In this document: piece by piece, positions 33,201-41,061 of the stretch
How positions within the stretch are numbered: the stretch's first letter is position 1
How the letters are laid out: every line of letters starts with the position of its first letter
DNA from: a virus
Length of the DNA: 46,193 nucleotides
Reading direction: 5' to 3' (one strand)
IMG/VR virus record: IMGVR_UViG_3300020455_000024
Span: 1-46,193 of that record
The notes under the pieces: generated by a model
Databases searched by the model: none
Told to the model about the DNA's origin: nothing
The model's input: only the letters and a program-made list of their open reading frames with translations
Made by a program: the position numbers and the translations under genes

Positions 33201-34465
33201 ACTTTACCTGCTGATGTGATGCGAAGTGCTTCTGCTGTTGTACTATCAGCATTAACTTCAAATTTTGTAAATGTATTTGATCTGAAGATTTGTTCTCCAC
33301 CACTTCCTGTTGCTAAAAAAGTATCTCCAGCATCTGACTGACTATTACTTGTACCTTTAAGATATAACCTTGGAGAAGTACCAGAAGAAGATCCAAAAGT
33401 TAAATTGAATGAATTATCAAACTTAACACCCTTATATGCATTTGTTGCTGCATCAATCAGTAAATCAGAACCATTAAAAGTTAAGTTGGCACTGTCAGTT
33501 AAAGTTTTGTCACTATCTACATAAACAACACGACCTGCAGTCAGTGTTTGATCTTTTATACCATTACGTGCAGTTACAAGTCCTACAGCATCTACATTCT
33601 TTACATCTTCATATGTTAATACACCACCAATAGTAGCATTACCAGTCACATTCAATTGACCAGTAGTTGTAGTACCAACTATATTAACACCTGAACTAGT
33701 CGTTTCAAATTTAAGTCCGTTGCTTGAACTAGTATCATTATAATATAATTTTACACCTTCATAAAGATGAAAATCTGCAATACTATCATTTTGACCACTG
33801 CTTGGGGAATCTGGACTACCTTTAATTTGAACATCCTTTGAATAGAAAATCAAAGGGTTTGATCCACTATCACCGTGTGTTGCATAATCTAAATATTGCT
33901 TCCATACAGTTGAATGGGTAGCAGCATTACCTTGATGATATACATGTGTATTACTACCATCTCCAAAATATAAATTTGTTAAATCAGATAATCTTAATAT
34001 TCCATGAGAACCAGGAGATTCCCACCTCATAAATCTATCAGGAATACCTCCATACCAAGTTACTTGATCTCCACCAAAATGAACACTATTACTATAGGTG
34101 GTTATTCCAGAAATAGTTGTAACACCAGTAACATTTAATGACCCTAATGTTCCAACTGATGTAATATTAGTTTGTGCAGCAGTATTAAGAGTACCAGTAA
34201 AACTTGTAGCAGTTAAAGTACCATTACTAGCATTAAAAGAAACACTTTTAGATGAAGTTGTTGCTATTTTAGCAGTATTAGATCCAGTGCCTGTTACTAA
34301 AACAGGATATACTGTTGATGTTGTATTATCATTAGTAGCTGATATAGTATCTCCTGGACCTGGTGTCCCAGACCTTTCCCATGATGTTCCATTCCAGGTC
34401 CATCTCTTACCACCACTAGTGTGGATATCATTTACCGAAGGACTAGCAGGAAAATCTATTGCCAT
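30242..34465 (-). CDS. Large tail fibre protein
   Basis: A 1407-residue protein, the longest in the window. The N-terminus MAIDFPASPSVNDIHTSGGK with WTWNGTSWERSG matches the start of the collagen-like fibre at 1-1220. Near residue 285 it has the segment VLTYEDVKNVDAVGLVTARN, shared with two other fibres here. The middle is made of beta repeats of the type SAGKVGIGSAVPAYNLDISG and SSGNVVVGDFTP, usual for cyanophage fibres. The C-terminal 180 residues (HVFEGLNVTGSKTFQIPHPL, TSKKDTHELVHSSVE, then GRI-like GKITLSSGTATV) look like a receptor-binding or folding domain. A CATAAATA late-type site lies 20-27 bases before the ATG. Confidence 0.85.
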   Translation of the reverse strand: MAIDFPASPSVNDIHTSGGKRWTWNGTSWERSGTPGPGDTISATNDNTTSTVYPVLVTGTGSNTAKIATTSSKSVSFNASNGTLTATSFTGTLNTAAQTNITSVGTLGSLNVTGVTTISGITTYSNSVHFGGDQVTWYGGIPDRFMRWESPGSHGILRLSDLTNLYFGDGSNTHVYHQGNAATHSTVWKQYLDYATHGDSGSNPLIFYSKDVQIKGSPDSPSSGQNDSIADFHLYEGVKLYYNDTSSSNGLKFETTSSGVNIVGTTTTGQLNVTGNATIGGVLTYEDVKNVDAVGLVTARNGIKDQTLTAGRVVYVDSDKTLTDSANLTFNGSDLLIDAATNAYKGVKFDNSFNLTFGSSSGTSPRLYLKGTSNSQSDAGDTFLATGSGGEQIFRSNTFTKFEVNADSTTAEALRITSAGKVGIGSAVPAYNLDISGSGTQQLAVQSTGAADAVIRLNNSVLSWDFDNDGNGTVESGAAGTLHLRNSSLGDAAVMSFTAAGNIGISTSVPNTTQDLTIDGASNYKAGIFYKQAGVNQYRFMCEGGTGHVYYDTFVNDRDHIFRVDSQSTGGTEVFRICGDKKIGINTSSPARMMHIFSGTTGHPVVLERGDTSNTQIELRTGGATRGYWGCSTTANFLVYDNDTSDIHFTVNQTGKVGLGIVTPTAGDLASGASFAAPKFHILGDNSQSGAYELLARFGSGTDADNSGATIVLNHANDRGLAIQGGRSVGNRGYGALKSIDNLGRLSDAIEIRGGNGQGVAHLAFYTGEATTTTQRLHITSSGNVVVGDFTPVDTRNDGGIHIRDNKGISFKSHSSSSSRNWRIRNDDSAWGNLDFGVGTSNSDFADVAAETVLSLASSRRVGINEVSPDRTLHISDASNGGVIRLTNTLTSINNGTICGMIEFEQRDGADGSGNAGVSANIRAEMTDSTNGANQLCFSTGTPSTIGTRMTLSHQGRLSLSGPSSQQLNITGTEADIWLTSSGPSTTWRILGSTGTNTHRFRIYDETHGRDVLNIYGENTSNETRVGNSDVHINYGLMIGKNRTRYSTAYGCNDVYAPVVSGGEGECVFSIDPSWSQSELRKFFNTDSVSWLNIGDAPGGYAIMVSGAVNCGGDYGSGFPYIPIDDGDSFRMECWMRTHNGSQNHYMGSIEYDCNMENGTGNPGSYGYWAMVNQTINSTSWTRVTGTIGPNHGSSYGEFRSGFTGGARKYWTPQALFNYVNNSGDRICYISGWRVFRLRHRGTHVFEGLNVTGSKTFQIPHPLTSKKDTHELVHSSVESPQCDNIYRGKITLSSGTATVNLDNNSNMTDGTFVVLNTNIQCHTSNETGWGAVKGSVSGNILTITAQDNTSTDTISWIVVGERKDEQIKSDDRTNDDGELIVEFPKVQNVPEGGDIPMVAPVGIGTTS

Positions 34466-34484
34466 CTATATAATTATTTTTAGT

Positions 34485-34492
34485 TATTTATG
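34485..34492 (-). promoter_or_regulatory. Late-type promoter element before the 1407-residue fibre
   Basis: CATAAATA, one base from the T4 late box TATAAATA, lies 20 bases before the ATG at 34465 in a 39-base gap. Confidence 0.45.
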
Positions 34493-34504
34493 ATCTAACA
34501 TTTA

Positions 34505-34792
34505 TTATAATCCCAACAACCCCTTTAACTCATCAACAGTGAGACCAGCATTTTTTAATTTTTCTTCAGCAGTTGGTTCTGGTTGTGATGGATGTGGATT
34601 GTCTAACATCCATTGTGTTTCTGCTGCCATAAAAGCATCAAATTCAGATCGTGTCATTTCTTTCCATTCACCTTCAATGAGATTTCCATCACTATCTCCA
34701 ACTTTACCACTAGGTTCTTTATCTGGTGATAAATCCTGAGTCATCCATATTTTGTCGTTAGAATCGACGAATTTGTAAACTTTGTTTTCCAT
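34505..34792 (-). CDS. Small protein between fibre genes, possible fibre accessory
   Basis: A 95-residue protein: ENKVYKFVDSNDKIWMTQDL, GEWKEMTRSEFDAFMAAETQ, then PTAEEKLKNAGLTVDELKGL with LGL at the end. The AEEKLKNAGLTVDELKxLLGL tail is common in small phage proteins encoded next to fibres. Its ATG lies 1 base after the stop of the fibre to the right, and its stop is 39 bases before the next fibre gene. Fibre chaperone or co-fibre is a positional guess. Confidence 0.65.
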   Translation of the reverse strand: MENKVYKFVDSNDKIWMTQDLSPDKEPSGKVGDSDGNLIEGEWKEMTRSEFDAFMAAETQWMLDNPHPSQPEPTAEEKLKNAGLTVDELKGLLGL

Positions 34793-34793
34793 T

Positions 34794-37697
34794 TTAATCT
34801 TTATAAAGAGTCATTGATCTTCCTGGATGCCACAACATTATAACATAATACATACCACCACCATAAGAACCAGCAGATTTCTGTATTCTTAGTTTGTTAT
34901 TAGCTGGTCTAGTAATTGACCATGCACCCTGTGTGCTTGAGTTTCTTGCCCATATTTCTCTAAGAGTAATACCAGAATAAGAATCACCAAATATGAATCC
35001 CTCCCAATAAAGATCATATCCAGCAGTCCAATGAGATGCCCACATAGTTGCCCTTATACCACCATTACCACCTGCATTCCAAGTATAATCAAACTGAAGA
35101 GTAGAAGTACCAACTAAATATCCACCTTCTACTTGTAGATATACACTTCCATCACCATGACCACCAAAGTTTAACTGACCTTTAGTTCCTGCATAAGCAA
35201 GTTCTATGTTGGTATGACTACTGGTTGAATTGGCTGTTACTACTGCTGATGAATGTGATGCTGATGAATGACCCTGAACTAAAATTCCTCTCTGACCAGT
35301 AGATTGTCGAATATAAATTCCACTGTCATGAGTAATGTCTATACCTGAACTAGCTGAACTGTATATCTTTAAAGTGGATTGAGCACTATTAACGGTTGTA
35401 TTTGTTGTTTCAATATATGCTTGTGTGCCTTCACCATATCCTTGGAATAATATTTGTGTTCCAAATCCAGTTGATGCAGCATAAGGATTTTCTAATTGAA
35501 GAACTGCTCTTCTTGCATTATCATTATATCTTAAAGACATATGTGAGAACTGTTCAGAAGAAGGATTCTGATTAATCGTCATATAACGATTATCACTATT
35601 ACTTCCAATAAACAATGCAGTATCAGTACCCACAGCAGCAGGAGTATTAATATGAAGAGCACCAAGTGCAGCTCCACTATTTCCTTCACCTATATTGACT
35701 CTACCACCAGAAGTCATGGTCATTAACTTACTTGGACCACCTCCACCAGAAGAACCTGACCACCATTCATGAGTTATTTTAGTACCACCACCCAAGTTTG
35801 CAGGATAAGCATTACCAGTGAATACTAAAGCACCATTTCCATTACTTCCAATAGTTCCATAAGAAGAAACACTACCTAGTGCTATACCATCATACTGTCC
35901 TGTTGATTTTACTTGAAATCTTGCACTTCCTCCATTACCAGCACTAATACCAGGTTCAGAAATTTGTATTAATCCTGTTTGCGTGATAGCAAAATCTATT
36001 CCGTTTGAATTATTGTCTATAAAGAACAATCCATTACTATCCAAAAGACCCATATAGGCATCATAATTATTTGTTCCACTACTTACCATCCATTCTAAAC
36101 CTGCCCAACCACCTGTTGATACGTTTTCAAGTTTAATAATACCAGGTCCTTTGATATGAACCTTTCTTCCTGGAGTTTCAACACCAAGGCCAATTTGTCC
36201 GTTTGTATCAACCGTAATAAATTTTGTTTCTAATGTATTCTTAGCACTACCACCAGTTTTTGCAAGAGTAAACTTATTATCACTAATACCTTGTTGCCAT
36301 GCTAACTGTCCAACTCTATGGAAACTAAGATAACTCCAATCATTATTAATATTAGATGCACCACTCTTTTGGAATTCTACTTGTCCATACTGTGCATCTG
36401 ATACAGTTAAGGAACTATCATAAAAATTAGTAATTTTTCCATCTGTATTGACACGAAGTTTTACATAATTTGCAACTTCAAGATCAAAACGATTACTATT
36501 AATTCTTGCTACTGCATATTCATTAGTAGCATTTCTCCATCTCAATACTGGTGAAGATCCACCTACCCATAACTCACTATTAGTCTTAAGATAACCAGTA
36601 TCATTTATGAAAACACTAGTGGCCCAACTTAATGCAGCATCTGGAGATCCAGAAGAAGGTGATCTAAGAAATTGGATACCTCCATTAGACATTGTGATAC
36701 CACTTGCATCATCAGCACCAATAAATTCCCATCTATTATTTGTACTATCATAATAAGCATTATTAGTTAAAGCTAATTCCTGACCATCTACTGGATTCTG
36801 TCCAGAAAGTGCTGCTCCACCAATTTGTATAACTCTTCTATCAGTATGCCATGCTTTTGGTGTTACTCTGACACCTAATCTACCGTTTGTATCGATGCGA
36901 AGTCTTTCATCTACTCCACTACCAGTAGCAAGTAAGAAATTACCTGAACTATCTGTTCCAAGATAAACTGGAACTGATGCATTATTTCCAGCAAGTCCCA
37001 TTACATAATTATTATTTGTACTCTTAAAATCTGCAACTACACTTGTTCCTGTTATAATAATATCATCTGCAACAACAGCTCCAGTTACATCTATTCCCGT
37101 ATTAGTCGTGGAAAATTTAGGAGACGTATTATAAAAGAGATCCACAGCTCCATCAGCATCAAAGCGAGCCATTGATTGACCATCAGGTCTGTTTCTAATA
37201 TAAACATCATCAGCAGTCAATCTTAATGTTTGTCCAGCAGTTCGTGCCTGAAAATATACATGACTACCACTACTGTATATCTCACCATCATTTGGACCAG
37301 TATTAGTACCAAGAAGAAGTTTTTGATTATCTGGTATATGTACACCTGCTCTTGCAGTTACTAATCCAACTGCATCTACATTCTTTACGTCTTCATAAGT
37401 TAATACACCACCTACAGAAACATTACCACTAAAGGTTCCAGTAGTTGCTGTTAGGGTAGTTGCTGTTAGGGTTGGTATATTAACACCACTATTGTTTATA
37501 GTAAATCTATTTGAACCACCAGTATGAAAATTAAATTCATTAGATGAAGGATTTATTATTGTTGCACCAGTTCCTACATAAAACTCCCCATTCGCAAAAG
37601 TTGTTATACCACTAAACTGAACACCACCATTCGCAAAGGTTATGGTTCCTAGACCAGCCCTATTAGTTAATTGATTTACACGAATCTCAGATGCCAT
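34794..37697 (-). CDS. Tail fibre protein
   Basis: A 967-residue protein. N-terminus ASEIRVNQLTNRAGLGTITF is typical of cyanophage fibre families. Residue about 100 carries VLTYEDVKNVDAVGLVTARA, shared with the fibres at 30242 and 38036. The body has repeats such as RLRIDTNGRLGVRVTPKAW, QIGLGVETPGRKVHIKGPG and SGGRVNIGEGNSGAALGALH. The C-terminus has QFDYTWNAGGNGGIRATMW, YDLYWEGFIFGDSYSG and YYVIMLWHPGRSMTLYKD, probably the tip domain. No enzymatic motif. Transcribed with the small gene at 34505. Confidence 0.82.
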   Translation of the reverse strand: MASEIRVNQLTNRAGLGTITFANGGVQFSGITTFANGEFYVGTGATIINPSSNEFNFHTGGSNRFTINNSGVNIPTLTATTLTATTGTFSGNVSVGGVLTYEDVKNVDAVGLVTARAGVHIPDNQKLLLGTNTGPNDGEIYSSGSHVYFQARTAGQTLRLTADDVYIRNRPDGQSMARFDADGAVDLFYNTSPKFSTTNTGIDVTGAVVADDIIITGTSVVADFKSTNNNYVMGLAGNNASVPVYLGTDSSGNFLLATGSGVDERLRIDTNGRLGVRVTPKAWHTDRRVIQIGGAALSGQNPVDGQELALTNNAYYDSTNNRWEFIGADDASGITMSNGGIQFLRSPSSGSPDAALSWATSVFINDTGYLKTNSELWVGGSSPVLRWRNATNEYAVARINSNRFDLEVANYVKLRVNTDGKITNFYDSSLTVSDAQYGQVEFQKSGASNINNDWSYLSFHRVGQLAWQQGISDNKFTLAKTGGSAKNTLETKFITVDTNGQIGLGVETPGRKVHIKGPGIIKLENVSTGGWAGLEWMVSSGTNNYDAYMGLLDSNGLFFIDNNSNGIDFAITQTGLIQISEPGISAGNGGSARFQVKSTGQYDGIALGSVSSYGTIGSNGNGALVFTGNAYPANLGGGTKITHEWWSGSSGGGGPSKLMTMTSGGRVNIGEGNSGAALGALHINTPAAVGTDTALFIGSNSDNRYMTINQNPSSEQFSHMSLRYNDNARRAVLQLENPYAASTGFGTQILFQGYGEGTQAYIETTNTTVNSAQSTLKIYSSASSGIDITHDSGIYIRQSTGQRGILVQGHSSASHSSAVVTANSTSSHTNIELAYAGTKGQLNFGGHGDGSVYLQVEGGYLVGTSTLQFDYTWNAGGNGGIRATMWASHWTAGYDLYWEGFIFGDSYSGITLREIWARNSSTQGAWSITRPANNKLRIQKSAGSYGGGMYYVIMLWHPGRSMTLYKD

Positions 37698-37721
37698 TAT
37701 TACTTTATTGTAGTTATTATT

Positions 37722-37997
37722 TTATACAGGTGGTGAGTTTTGAAATTCAGCATTTCTTTGTACTGCTGTTTTAACAACACCCAAATCATATGCTTGAGTA
37801 ACCTGTGCATCTATACCAACTGCGATAGATATACCATTTTCATTACAATACTCAGTATTTAATTTAACTATCTCTTCTTTTGCTATTCTTGCTCTATTGG
37901 TAGCAGCATTTTTAATCCAGTGATCAACATCAAGAGCAACATAATCAAATGCTTTCTTTTCAGTATCAGTTAGAGTTACAGTATAATAACTAGGCAT
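37722..37997 (-). CDS. Small protein between fibre genes, own late promoter
   Basis: A 91-residue protein MPSYYTVTLTDTEKKAFDYV, DHWIKNAATNRARIAKEEIV, DAQVTQAYDLGVVKTAVQRN, AEFQNSPPV. The YTVTLTDxExxAxxYVA...W..NA...R.RIA.EEI layout is known to me from small phage proteins near fibres, function unknown. I chose the ATG at 37997. The frame is open further up to 38108, but that stretch overlaps the fibre gene and the promoter. It has an exact TATAAATA 24 bases upstream. Confidence 0.7.
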   Translation of the reverse strand: MPSYYTVTLTDTEKKAFDYVALDVDHWIKNAATNRARIAKEEIVKLNTEYCNENGISIAVGIDAQVTQAYDLGVVKTAVQRNAEFQNSPPV

Positions 37998-38020
37998 TTT
38001 TAAAAAATTGTATGTACGTT

Positions 38021-38028
38021 TATTTATA
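38021..38028 (-). promoter_or_regulatory. Late promoter TATAAATA before the 91-residue gene
   Basis: An exact T4 late -10 box in the 38-base gap between the fibre gene ending at 38036 and the small gene starting at 37997. It would also drive the fibre genes further left. Confidence 0.6.
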
Positions 38029-38035
38029 ATGAAGA

Positions 38036-41032
38036 TCAAGCGATTAATTCTATATGCCAACAGACACCATTTGCATTTCCTGGTGCGGAATAAGACTGAT
38101 GATAACATAATGATAATTCATCATTTGCAGCACAATAGAATGTATGTTGAACACCCATAGGCATATATGTAAAATGACTAGCAGTAAATGCTGTTCCTGA
38201 TGCTGCAGTAGCATCAGCAGTTATTGGTGGCCACCAAGTAGAAGACTTAGTAACACCATTTAATATAACATAAATTCCAATCCACAAATTATATGATGCT
38301 CTATGATTAACATGTCCATGTATCTGATAATATCCTGCAACAGGACAAGTGAATACACCAGTACTATTATCAAAGTGACCTCCTTGATTCACATTTACCC
38401 TAGTGGCTCTTAATGGAATAATATTAGTTTGAACTGCAGGTGGAGCAGTACCTGTATTAAAACCATCACCATCCCAAACAGGTTTTTTAGGATAACGCAT
38501 ATATCCTTCTGGATGCACATCCATAAACTTGGTTGTTTGAACACCAGTTTTACCATTCCACATCTCAAACATACCAGTACTGGTATGTTCCATGTACATG
38601 TAGTCAGAACCACTTGCTAAAGGATTACCTGCTTCTCCATCAAGCATGAAATAAGCACCAGAACCATCCGTACTACCCGTTACCGTTCCATACCTACCAG
38701 CAAACTGATGAGTGATTTGACCTGTTCTATGTAAATACCATTTTTGAGTCAAGTTTGTAGCACCACCTGCAGCAATTGTTGAACTATCACCAGTAAATAT
38801 TGTAATAGCACCATTCAGATCCATTTTAAGTGCAGATCTACCAATAGCACCACCACCATAAGAACTCACCCATCCAGTAGAAGTTCCAGTTGGTCGAATT
38901 CCCATTCCAAGATGTAAAGCTCCACTACTATACTCAGTCCAAATATTTGTATAGTTGGAATTAGTTCCACCCCAACCCATACCTCTATTCAGTGTTCCTG
39001 ATCCAAAGTCAATCAGATTTATTGCACCACCACTTGAATAGTTACCACCATTATCACTACCAGTACCAAATTGAACAGCTCCGTCAGAATTCAGGCAGAA
39101 TTTAGTAGAACCTGAACTATTCGTACCGAACAACATTTCATCACTACCATGATTATAAGCAATAAATCCAGCATATCTTGCACCACCACTAGTACCATCC
39201 GCAAAATGAAGTCTAGAATATCCATTTGTACTACTAGAAGCAATTGTCAAACCAGTATTTGATTCTGACGTATTACCAATAGTCATATCTGTATAACCAC
39301 TGGAGTATCCTGTATCCTGACAATTAACTAAAAAGAATCCATCTGATGATAGACGCATCTTTTCTGATGGATTCGCTGCTGAGCTATTAGCAGTCGTCAT
39401 AAATCTTAGATGAGTTCCATGTGCAGAATTAATAGTCCAATCCTGATCTGCTCTTCCAGAAATTGTTGCTCCTAATTTATCTTGACTACCAAATGTAATT
39501 TGTCCTAATGTTCCTAGATTAGAAGGGGTATTACCCATTTCTAATTGTATTGTGCCTGGATTCGTTGTATAAGAATTACTATTACCTACTATAACTAAAG
39601 ATGTTTCTCTAGTTGAAGAAACTTTTCCATATAATAACCTACCACTTGTATCGATGCGAAGTCTTTCAGTAGTACCATGATAGAAAACAAATGGGCCAAC
39701 AGTTCCTGCTTGGTAGAAATTCATTGAATTTGCACCACCATATCCACCACCACTTGGTCCCTGATTCCATATCTGACAATCAAGAGTGGGAGTTTTGAGT
39801 GATAGTCCAATATAATTTGAATTTGTATTCGTATTCTCTACTCTCAAATAATGATTTGATGTTTGATTTCGTTTTAATGAAAGAGATACAGTTGGGCTGT
39901 CATCACCAATACCAACTAAACCACTACCATCAATAGTTAATCTCTTACCAGGTCCGTTTGTTACTAAATGAAGTTTCTTATTATATCTTGTACCAAAGGT
40001 TAAATCTGTTGATCCATATGACCAAATATTTGCCTCACTATTTTGATAAACATATCTTAAATCATAAGTGCTTTCATGACCAGTTAATAATCTTAATAAA
40101 TTACCATCAGAATCATGAACTTGCAATCTATATGATGGACTATCAGTTCCTATGCCAACATCACCATCTGATTTGATACGAAGTCTTTCTCCAGCAGAAC
40201 GATCATTTGTACCAAAAATTATATTTCGATGTGTGCCTTCAGCAGAACTACCATAAAATTGCCATCCTCCAGAGTGATTTAATATCTGTGCAGGTGCAGT
40301 TGTACTGCCAGGTGTATCAGCATCATTAAATTTAACACCACCACCTGATGTAATTTCTAATGCCTGATCTCCATTAGTCTCAAATGTAATTGTATCATCA
40401 GCAGGGAATCTTATCTTTGTATTATCACCACTCTCACCTCGATGAATAATAGAATCTGATGTGTACAATGAAGTTGCAATTACATCATTAATACCAGAGA
40501 TGTTTGTTGAGTTATCACCTACAATATTTCCATTCGCAGTTATGTTTCCACTAAATGTTCCTGTACCAGTTACATCTATTCCCGAACCAGTAGTTGATAA
40601 TCTAACTGTATTACCATGAGAAAGAGTAACTTGTGCTCCAGCAATACAAGATATAGCTTCACTAGAACTATTACTCCATATTCTTAAATTACCATTAACA
40701 CATTTAATATTATTGTGGTTGCTGTCATGATATATTTCTAAATCTGAACTTCCAGCTGCGTTTCCTAGTTGTAATTTTTTACTATCTGGTAAAAATATTC
40801 CTTCTCTTGCTGTTACAATACCTATTGCATCTACATTCTTTACATCTTCATATGTCAATACACCACCAACATATAGATTGTTAAAAGTAGAAACTCCAGA
40901 TGTTGTATTAAAGTTAGCACCATCAAACTGTACAGCACCTAACGTACCATCAGATTTATAAAATTGAATAATATCACCCTGAGCCGTAACAGAGGCAACA
41001 CCACTTATTGAATTTGGATTAATAACAGTCAT
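38036..41032 (-). CDS. Tail fibre protein with C1q-like tip
   Basis: A 998-residue protein. The N-terminal region TVINPNSISGVASVTAQGDI leads into VLTYEDVKNVDAIGIVTARE, the module shared with two other fibres. The body has beta repeats (RLRIKSDGDVGIGTDSPSYR, RLTIDGSGLVGIGDDSPTVS). The last 140 residues read as a C1q/TNF-like jelly roll: VNVNQGGHFDNSTGVFTCPV, AGYYQIHGHVNHR, IYVILNGVTKSS, FYCAANDELSLCYHQSY. FDNSTGxFTCPVAGYY is close to the C1q signature. Such heads are trimeric binding domains, so this is a good candidate receptor-binding fibre. Confidence 0.85.
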   Translation of the reverse strand: MTVINPNSISGVASVTAQGDIIQFYKSDGTLGAVQFDGANFNTTSGVSTFNNLYVGGVLTYEDVKNVDAIGIVTAREGIFLPDSKKLQLGNAAGSSDLEIYHDSNHNNIKCVNGNLRIWSNSSSEAISCIAGAQVTLSHGNTVRLSTTGSGIDVTGTGTFSGNITANGNIVGDNSTNISGINDVIATSLYTSDSIIHRGESGDNTKIRFPADDTITFETNGDQALEITSGGGVKFNDADTPGSTTAPAQILNHSGGWQFYGSSAEGTHRNIIFGTNDRSAGERLRIKSDGDVGIGTDSPSYRLQVHDSDGNLLRLLTGHESTYDLRYVYQNSEANIWSYGSTDLTFGTRYNKKLHLVTNGPGKRLTIDGSGLVGIGDDSPTVSLSLKRNQTSNHYLRVENTNTNSNYIGLSLKTPTLDCQIWNQGPSGGGYGGANSMNFYQAGTVGPFVFYHGTTERLRIDTSGRLLYGKVSSTRETSLVIVGNSNSYTTNPGTIQLEMGNTPSNLGTLGQITFGSQDKLGATISGRADQDWTINSAHGTHLRFMTTANSSAANPSEKMRLSSDGFFLVNCQDTGYSSGYTDMTIGNTSESNTGLTIASSSTNGYSRLHFADGTSGGARYAGFIAYNHGSDEMLFGTNSSGSTKFCLNSDGAVQFGTGSDNGGNYSSGGAINLIDFGSGTLNRGMGWGGTNSNYTNIWTEYSSGALHLGMGIRPTGTSTGWVSSYGGGAIGRSALKMDLNGAITIFTGDSSTIAAGGATNLTQKWYLHRTGQITHQFAGRYGTVTGSTDGSGAYFMLDGEAGNPLASGSDYMYMEHTSTGMFEMWNGKTGVQTTKFMDVHPEGYMRYPKKPVWDGDGFNTGTAPPAVQTNIIPLRATRVNVNQGGHFDNSTGVFTCPVAGYYQIHGHVNHRASYNLWIGIYVILNGVTKSSTWWPPITADATAASGTAFTASHFTYMPMGVQHTFYCAANDELSLCYHQSYSAPGNANGVCWHIELIA

Positions 41033-41053
41033 TCTACTTTGTCTCCATTTTTA

Positions 41054-41061
41054 TATTTATT
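41054..41061 (-). promoter_or_regulatory. Late-type element before the 998-residue fibre
   Basis: AATAAATA, one base from TATAAATA, 22 bases before the ATG at 41032. It overlaps the stop codon of the upstream fibre. A GGAG Shine-Dalgarno follows it. Confidence 0.4.
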
